Below, one piece after another: positions 17,072 through 21,616 of a stretch of DNA of 21,616 nt. The notes under the pieces were generated by a model, which made no database searches, was not told the origin of the DNA, and saw nothing but the letters and a program-made list of their open reading frames with translations. The DNA comes from Flavobacteriales bacterium UBA3477. GTDB taxonomy: Bacteria > Bacteroidota > Bacteroidia > Flavobacteriales > Schleiferiaceae. Both the position numbers and the translations under genes were made by a program. Location: the NCBI GenBank assembly GCA_002378005.1, contig DFQY01000013.1:1-21616 (forward strand), in the 5' to 3' direction. Position 1 is the first letter of the stretch. Every line of letters begins with the position of its first letter.

Positions 17072-18246
17072 GAAGAGCACATATCCTGTTGCCACTAGTG
17101 GGCCTATTGCTGATGAGTTGTGAAAACTACTTTGGTAAGCGTACGGATTTGGACTTCATCGAAATCCCCACTTACAACGTTCGCGAGATCAGCTATGTGC
17201 CCATCGCACCGAACATTAACGATGCCCAAAGCCCGGTTGATGTACATGTGGGCTATGATGAATTCATCTATGTCGTCGACAGTGCTAAAGATCAGGTTTT
17301 AAGATACGACCTCGCTTTGAATTTGCAGGGCAGCATCACCATCCCAGGGGTACGCAAAGTTGTACAAAACAGATCTTTCCATCTTCTTGCCATCGGTACC
17401 TACGACACGACTATCGCCGGTGTGGACTATAGCCTCACTGCATTGTACGATGTGGATTTAGTGAATGATCAAAATACCTTGAGCTTCACCAATATCGTGG
17501 CCGAACCCGTTCTGGTGCACCCCTTCTATTTTAAAAATAGTTTCTCCTCTTCCGATGCGAAAGTGAAGTTTACAGATGTGGCGATTATTGGGTCCAATTT
17601 ACCCGCAGAAAACAATAGCTACTACCTGAGCCGCACGGGCGCCAGCAACAACAACGCCGGCTTCGGACCAGATTACGCTGTGCTGAAATTCACCAAGGAA
17701 CACCAGTGGATTTCCAGCATTCCAGTCACCGCGACCGGAGCTACTTATTCGAATTACTTCAAAAATCCCCTAGCCCTTCAAGGCTTCACGCAAGCGCCTC
17801 AGCTCACCGCCAACAACAGTCCTGATTTCTGGGTCCTCAACCAAAACGAAGATCAAGAAATTCAAGTGCAGCACATTCAGTTCACCGAAGGACCTTTTGG
17901 CGCCCTCTACCAACCCATCTTCTATTCCACCACTGATCCTAACAGCACAGGCTACCTACAGACGCCCAAGCGATTTGAAGATCCAGTGGACCTGTGCCTC
18001 GCGGGCGATGGATCTAGGTTTTTGTTTGTGGCCGATGCCGGTGTGGATAGTGTGTACCAATTCACCAGCTCTGGTCTAGAAGGCGTACCTCCGCCACCTG
18101 CCTCAACGGCCGAAACCAATGCCATTGCGACCTTAGGCGGCTTTGGCAATGTAAGTGCGATCAGCTACTACGACAACATTCTTTATGTGGCTGATTCACA
18201 AACCGGTGTAGTCAAGAGATTTAAACTAACTCTCGATTTTGATTAA
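17065..18246 (+). CDS. Lipoprotein with NHL-like beta-propeller repeats
   Basis: The 393-residue product starts with a lipoprotein signal whose lipobox is LMSC, giving acylated Cys19. The mature part holds NHL/YVTN-like blades: FIYVVDSAKDQVLRYDL (about residues 70-86), FLFVADAGVDSVYQF (about 319-333) and ILYVADSQTGVVKRFKL near the end. This suggests a beta-propeller used for binding rather than catalysis. The frame is open upstream to 16780, but a start there would overlap the barrel gene by 292 bases and hide the lipobox, so 17065 was chosen; this leaves the same 7-base ATGGTAA overlap seen at the preceding junction. It is the last gene of the overlapping chain. Outer-membrane surface placement and a partnership with the receptor are inferred from context; the ligand is unknown. 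Confidence 0.83.
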   Translation: MVRRAHILLPLVGLLLMSCENYFGKRTDLDFIEIPTYNVREISYVPIAPNINDAQSPVDVHVGYDEFIYVVDSAKDQVLRYDLALNLQGSITIPGVRKVVQNRSFHLLAIGTYDTTIAGVDYSLTALYDVDLVNDQNTLSFTNIVAEPVLVHPFYFKNSFSSSDAKVKFTDVAIIGSNLPAENNSYYLSRTGASNNNAGFGPDYAVLKFTKEHQWISSIPVTATGATYSNYFKNPLALQGFTQAPQLTANNSPDFWVLNQNEDQEIQVQHIQFTEGPFGALYQPIFYSTTDPNSTGYLQTPKRFEDPVDLCLAGDGSRFLFVADAGVDSVYQFTSSGLEGVPPPPASTAETNAIATLGGFGNVSAISYYDNILYVADSQTGVVKRFKLTLDFD

Positions 18247-18326
18247 GAATTATTAACCCAATCTTCATAAATAACTCGTCATTTTTTAGCATATTTAATC
18301 ACAGAACAAAATTCAACAACTTACAC
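18247..18326 (+). promoter_or_regulatory. AT-rich intergenic region, probable promoter of the giant modular gene
   Basis: This 80-base gap is the largest in the window and is markedly AT-rich, including ATTTTTTAGCATATTTAATC at 18281-18300. No hairpin followed by T residues is visible, so the upstream operon may read through. No convincing -33/-7 pair of the Bacteroidota type was found, so the promoter call rests on the gap, its composition and the change in codon use that follows. Confidence 0.35.
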
Positions 18327-21300
18327 ATGAAAAAACTTATTGCAATTTTATTGTTCAGCTTGCCATATATCGGCTCAGCGCAAAGTAATGTTACATTCCA
18401 AGTGGATATGAATAATGTTACTGCTACTTTCACTAATGTTTATGTTAGTGGAACCTTGAATGGTTGGAGCGGTAACTCAAACCAATTAACTGATCCTGAC
18501 GGAGACGGAGTTTATACGGGTGTTGTGTCCTTGAACCCAGGAACTTATGAGTATAAATTCTCTTACGATAACTGGACAGGTCAAGAGAATTTAGATCCAA
18601 TAGACGACGCTGCCTGTACCATGACTACTTCAGGTTTCACAAACCGTATCATTACAATTGGGACTGCAGATACCACTCTGCCTGAGGTCTGTTGGGAATC
18701 TTGTTTGTCCTGTAACGCAGTGACTCCCTGTTCTAAGTTGTTCTTCAGTGAATACGCAGAAGGATCTTCAAACCACAAATACATTGAAATCTACAACCCT
18801 ACAGGTAGCGCAATTTCTTTGAGCGGGTACACCGTATACATGAGTGTGAACGGCGGTACAGCTACAAACTCATTCACTACAAACGCCACTTTGGCTTCAG
18901 GGGATGTTTATGTAATCTCTACCAACCAAGCGGACCCTACTATTCAAGCAGCAGCTGATACAGTGTTGGGTTACCCAAGCATTGTTCACTTCAATGGTGA
19001 TGATGCTTTGATTTTAGTAAGCGGCACGGATACCATCGACGTTATTGGAGTCCCAGGAGTAGATCCAGGATCTTCTTGGACAGTAGGTACCGGTTCAACT
19101 GCGAACTACACATTGGTTCGTAAGCACGGAATTACACACGGTTCAACAGATTGGACTACAGGTGCCAATGAGTGGGATGTTTATGCGCAAAACACCTGGT
19201 CATATGCCGGAGGTCATTCAAGCTCATGTATCGTAACTCCTGTAAATGTTACATTCCAGGTAGATATGAGTACAGTGAGCTCATCATTCACAAACGTTTA
19301 TGTAAGTGGAACAGTGAACGGATGGAGTGGGAACTCTAACCAGTTAACTGATCCAGATGGCGATAATATTTACACTGGAACACTTTCTTTGATGCCAGGC
19401 TCTTACGAATTCAAGTATACCTATGACAACTGGACAGGACAGGAATCTTTAGATCCAACCGGTTACGATTCTACTTGTACTGTAACCACGGGTACATATA
19501 CCAATAGGGTCATTACTGTCGGTACGACGGACACTACACTTGCTCCAGTATGCTGGAATGTATGTGCTCAATGTTTTCAAGATGTAACAATTCAAGTTGA
19601 CATGAATAATGTGACTTCATTACCAAGTGGAATCTATGCTGATGTGCTACATAATAACTTAGCGGGTTATTCTCCAAAATGGTTGACTGATTCTGACGGT
19701 GATGGTGTTTATGACGTTACCTTTCCTAACCTTACCGATTGGCATGGCAAGCAATTTAGATTAAGATACTTTTCGCAGGGCAGTTCAATCTTTGAACCTC
19801 TTAACTTAAGTACATCAGATAGCCTTTGTGCGGAGTCAGGAATAGGGTCTTTCAGTGGAGGTATCGTCCGCACATTTGATATAGGCCTAACAGAGGATAC
19901 GATTTTACCTGTTTTCTGCTGGGAAGAATGTTTTACATGCGCCCAATCAGGATGTGATGAACTCTTTTTCAGCGAATACGCAGAAGGTTCATCCAACAAC
20001 AAATACATTGAGATTTATAACCCAACAGCGAACGCAATTTCGTTGAGCGGTTACACCGTTTACCAAAGCGGTAATGGTGGTTCTTACACGAATACATTTA
20101 CCACAAGTGCAACTATTGCTTCGGGTGATGTATACATGATTGCGGCAAACCAAGCAGATGCCTCTATCCTTGCGGTAGCAGATACTGCGATGGCTTACCC
20201 ATCTATTGCTCACTTCAATGGAGATGATGCGATGATCTTGACCTACGGCACGGATACTATCGATGTCATTGGTGTACCAGGAGTTGATCCGGGTTCGTCT
20301 TGGACGGTAGGCACAGGTTCAACAGCAAACCATACCTTGGTACGTAAAGCAACTATTACGGGCGGTTCTACAGACTGGTCAACGGGTGCTGGTGAATGGG
20401 ATGTATATGCTTCCAACACTTGGACCTACATGGGTGCACACAGTTCTAACTGTATTTATGTTCCTCCAACACCAACATTCGATTCTATCGTAGCCATCAG
20501 CACTATTACGGGTGTAGATGCAAGTGGTGTGGCCGATTCTTTGGGCGCTTCCAAGTGGATCAAGGGTATTGTAACCACCATTGACTTTGACGGTAACGGC
20601 GGATACAGCTTCTACGTAAGCGATAGTACCGATGGAATTAACATCTACAACTACGCAGATAAGAGCGGTTATACTTCTCCAATGATGGGTGACAGCTTGA
20701 TCCTACACGGTGATGTAGCTCAATACAATGGTTTAACTGAGTTGTTTGTAGATAGCATCTACTACATCGCAGGCGGATACACCTTGCCAACACCAACAGT
20801 AGTTACTGCATTGGATGAAAGCACGGAAAGTGAACTCATCACACTCGTTGGGTTTGATCTTGTAGATCCTACGCAATGGCCATCCACTGGTTCATCTGCA
20901 AACGTGGATATCACAAACGGAACAGATACGTTGACGATGCGCATTGATAGCGATACGGATATCGACGGTACTCCTGCACCTACAGGAACTTTTGATGTAA
21001 CTGGTGTTGGTTCACAATTCGACAACTCTTCTCCATATACTGAAGGGTACCAACTCTTCCCACGTATGTTGACCGACATTTTCGAATACCCATATATTCC
21101 GACCTATACTATTGGTCAGGTAGACGGTATCGACGCCGACGGTGTGCCAGATTCATTGAACGTATACTGTAAGGTAGAAGGTATTGTGATGGGTGTAGAT
21201 ATGCAGGGCTCTGCTACTGCGGTATCGTTCACCGTACACGACAGTACTGACGGTATGGGTACTTACTCTAGTGTTGCCACCGCTGCCTCTTACAATGTAA

Positions 21301-21616
21301 CTGAAGGTGATGAAGTTCGTATCATCGGTAGCATTGGTCACTTCAACGGCTTGTTGCAGATGTACCTCGACTCTGTAGTAGTATTAAGCACAGGAAATAC
21401 ACTTCAATCTCCAACTGTAGTTAACACTTTGGGTGAAAACACGGAAAGCGAATTGATCAAGTTTGAAAACGCAACCATGGTTGACCCAACACAATGGGGA
21501 TCTGGTTCGTCAGGCTACACTATCGATATCACTAATGGAACGGATACGATCGTAATGCGTATTGATGCTGATGTTGACCTATATGGAACGACTGCGCCAA
21601 CAGGTGCCTTCGATGT
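18327..21616 (+). CDS. Giant secreted modular protein: CBM-like, lamin-tail and OB-fold repeats (3' end outside window)
   Basis: An uninterrupted frame runs from ATG 18327 to the window edge, at least 1096 residues. Residues 1-19 (MKKLIAILLFSLPYIGSAQ) are a signal peptide. Module order is CBM20/CBM48-like A1 (21-129), LTD1 (135-301), A2 (307-416), divergent A3 (419-538), LTD2 (543-709), then OB-fold units from residue 729 and again from 934, the second cut by the edge. The A modules have VTFQVDM, VYVSGTLNGW, DPDGDGVYTG and PGTYEYKF, typical of extracellular starch- or glycan-binding Ig-like folds. The LTDs have FFSEYAEGSS, YIEIYNP and HFNGDDA. No catalytic domain is seen so far; one, and a T9SS tail, could lie beyond the window. 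Base composition is more AT-rich than in the preceding genes. It could be an ExeM/NucH-like nuclease whose EEP domain is downstream, or a non-catalytic adhesin or scaffold. Confidence 0.9.
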   Translation, partial: MKKLIAILLFSLPYIGSAQSNVTFQVDMNNVTATFTNVYVSGTLNGWSGNSNQLTDPDGDGVYTGVVSLNPGTYEYKFSYDNWTGQENLDPIDDAACTMTTSGFTNRIITIGTADTTLPEVCWESCLSCNAVTPCSKLFFSEYAEGSSNHKYIEIYNPTGSAISLSGYTVYMSVNGGTATNSFTTNATLASGDVYVISTNQADPTIQAAADTVLGYPSIVHFNGDDALILVSGTDTIDVIGVPGVDPGSSWTVGTGSTANYTLVRKHGITHGSTDWTTGANEWDVYAQNTWSYAGGHSSSCIVTPVNVTFQVDMSTVSSSFTNVYVSGTVNGWSGNSNQLTDPDGDNIYTGTLSLMPGSYEFKYTYDNWTGQESLDPTGYDSTCTVTTGTYTNRVITVGTTDTTLAPVCWNVCAQCFQDVTIQVDMNNVTSLPSGIYADVLHNNLAGYSPKWLTDSDGDGVYDVTFPNLTDWHGKQFRLRYFSQGSSIFEPLNLSTSDSLCAESGIGSFSGGIVRTFDIGLTEDTILPVFCWEECFTCAQSGCDELFFSEYAEGSSNNKYIEIYNPTANAISLSGYTVYQSGNGGSYTNTFTTSATIASGDVYMIAANQADASILAVADTAMAYPSIAHFNGDDAMILTYGTDTIDVIGVPGVDPGSSWTVGTGSTANHTLVRKATITGGSTDWSTGAGEWDVYASNTWTYMGAHSSNCIYVPPTPTFDSIVAISTITGVDASGVADSLGASKWIKGIVTTIDFDGNGGYSFYVSDSTDGINIYNYADKSGYTSPMMGDSLILHGDVAQYNGLTELFVDSIYYIAGGYTLPTPTVVTALDESTESELITLVGFDLVDPTQWPSTGSSANVDITNGTDTLTMRIDSDTDIDGTPAPTGTFDVTGVGSQFDNSSPYTEGYQLFPRMLTDIFEYPYIPTYTIGQVDGIDADGVPDSLNVYCKVEGIVMGVDMQGSATAVSFTVHDSTDGMGTYSSVATAASYNVTEGDEVRIIGSIGHFNGLLQMYLDSVVVLSTGNTLQSPTVVNTLGENTESELIKFENATMVDPTQWGSGSSGYTIDITNGTDTIVMRIDADVDLYGTTAPTGAFD
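18387..18713 (+). repeat. CBM-like module A1
   Basis: Codons 21-129 of the giant gene. VTFQVDM, VYVSGTLNGW, LTDPDGDGVYTG and PGTYEYKF recur nearly unchanged in A2. The module ends in CWESCLSC. Confidence 0.8.
18729..19229 (+). repeat. Lamin-tail-like module LTD1 (501 bases)
   Basis: Codons 135-301. The module is bracketed by cysteines at both ends and contains FFSEYAEGSSNHKYIEIYNP, a TVY strand, HFNGDDALIL and DVIGVPGVDPGSSWTVGTGS. It is exactly as long as LTD2 and clearly homologous at the DNA level. Confidence 0.82.
19245..19574 (+). repeat. CBM-like module A2
   Basis: Codons 307-416. Very close to A1 (VTFQVDM, VYVSGTVNGW, LTDPDGDNIYTG, PGSYEFKY) and capped by CWNVCAQC. It follows LTD1 directly. 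Confidence 0.8.
19581..19940 (+). repeat. Divergent CBM-like module A3
   Basis: Codons 419-538. It keeps VTIQVDMNNV, LTDSDGDGVYDV and the CWEECFTC cap, but the VSGTxNGW strand is replaced by an unrelated stretch (IYADVLHNNLAGYSPKW) and it is about 10 residues longer. Ligand specificity may differ from A1/A2. Confidence 0.7.
19953..20453 (+). repeat. Lamin-tail-like module LTD2 (501 bases)
   Basis: Codons 543-709, with no net length difference from LTD1. FFSEYAEGSSNNKYIEIYNP, HFNGDDAMIL, DVIGVPGVDPGSSWTVGTGS and the terminal cysteine are all conserved; differences are concentrated in loops and synonymous positions. Confidence 0.82.
20511..21125 (+). repeat. OB-fold repeat unit 1
   Basis: Codons 729-933, starting GVDASGVADSL and containing KWIKGIVTTIDF, FYVSDSTDGI, GDSLILHGDVAQYNGLTEL, then ESELITLVGFDLVDPTQW and ITNGTDTLTMRIDSDTDI. 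The 205-residue period is set by the homologous start of unit 2 at 21126. Confidence 0.75.
21126..21616 (+). repeat. OB-fold repeat unit 2 (cut by window end)
   Basis: Begins GIDADGVPDSL and follows unit 1 element by element (CKVEGIVMGVDM, FTVHDSTDGM, GDEVRIIGSIGHFNGLLQM, ESELIKFENATMVDPTQW, ITNGTDTIVMRIDADVDL). More units could follow outside the window. Confidence 0.75.

Noticed and set aside
13305..18246. SusC/SusD polysaccharide utilisation locus
   Set aside because: The receptor has the CarboxypepD_reg domain, but neither lipoprotein looks like SusD and no glycoside hydrolase is present in the window.
18581..20008. Two similar minus-strand open frames (18581-18784 and 19709-20008)
   Set aside because: Both are antisense to the LTD modules and resemble each other only because LTD1 and LTD2 are duplicates; the sense frame has a signal peptide and recognisable domains.
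18387..21616. CRISPR array or transposon-type DNA repeat
   Set aside because: The repeats are hundreds of bases long, keep one reading frame and encode folded modules; there are no short direct repeats with spacers, terminal inverted repeats or transposase.

Overview
The window is from a member of the Bacteroidota, probably Flavobacteriales-like. The evidence is an FtsZ that ends in the tail typical of this phylum (NNSFLHDNVD), a division-gene order murC-ftsQ-ftsA-ftsZ followed by a GatB/YqeY-type gene, C-terminal sorting domains of the type IX secretion system (T9SS), a PorV/PorQ-family barrel, and a TonB-dependent receptor with an N-terminal CarboxypepD_reg-like domain. Genus and habitat cannot be read from the sequence. 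Every supported gene is on the + strand and coding density is very high; no stretch longer than 80 bases lacks a gene. No rRNA, tRNA, IS element, CRISPR array or phage signature was seen.

Region 1 (1-6331) is the distal end of the division and cell wall (dcw) cluster: the last codons of an upstream gene (probably murG), then murC, ftsQ, ftsA, ftsZ and a GatB/YqeY-domain gene, joined by 4-base ATGA overlaps or 1-base gaps and closed by a strong intrinsic terminator at 6302-6331. MurC adds L-alanine to UDP-MurNAc, FtsQ is the periplasmic divisome scaffold, FtsA tethers FtsZ to the membrane and FtsZ forms the ring. FtsZ is unusual: 808 residues, with about 390 residues of very acidic linker between the GTPase core and the conserved tail.

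Region 2 (6359-18246) is a seven-gene chain in which every gene overlaps the next: a secreted endonuclease/exonuclease/phosphatase (EEP) enzyme with a T9SS tail; a large secreted protein with an EF-hand-like loop; a secreted OB-fold protein with a T9SS tail; a lipoprotein with Ig-like and Rossmann-like parts; a TonB-dependent receptor; a PorV/PorQ-family barrel; and a beta-propeller lipoprotein. This looks like one co-expressed cell-surface module.

Region 3 (18327 to the window end) is the 5' part of a very large secreted modular protein (at least 1096 residues, no stop reached): three carbohydrate-binding-like modules, two lamin-tail-like (LTD) modules of identical length, and two OB-fold units. 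OB and LTD modules are also found in ExeM/NucH-type extracellular nucleases, where they sit in the same chain as the EEP domain. The attractive but unproven reading is that regions 2 and 3 together form a T9SS-delivered, multi-protein counterpart of such nucleases, perhaps for using extracellular nucleic acid or phosphate esters.
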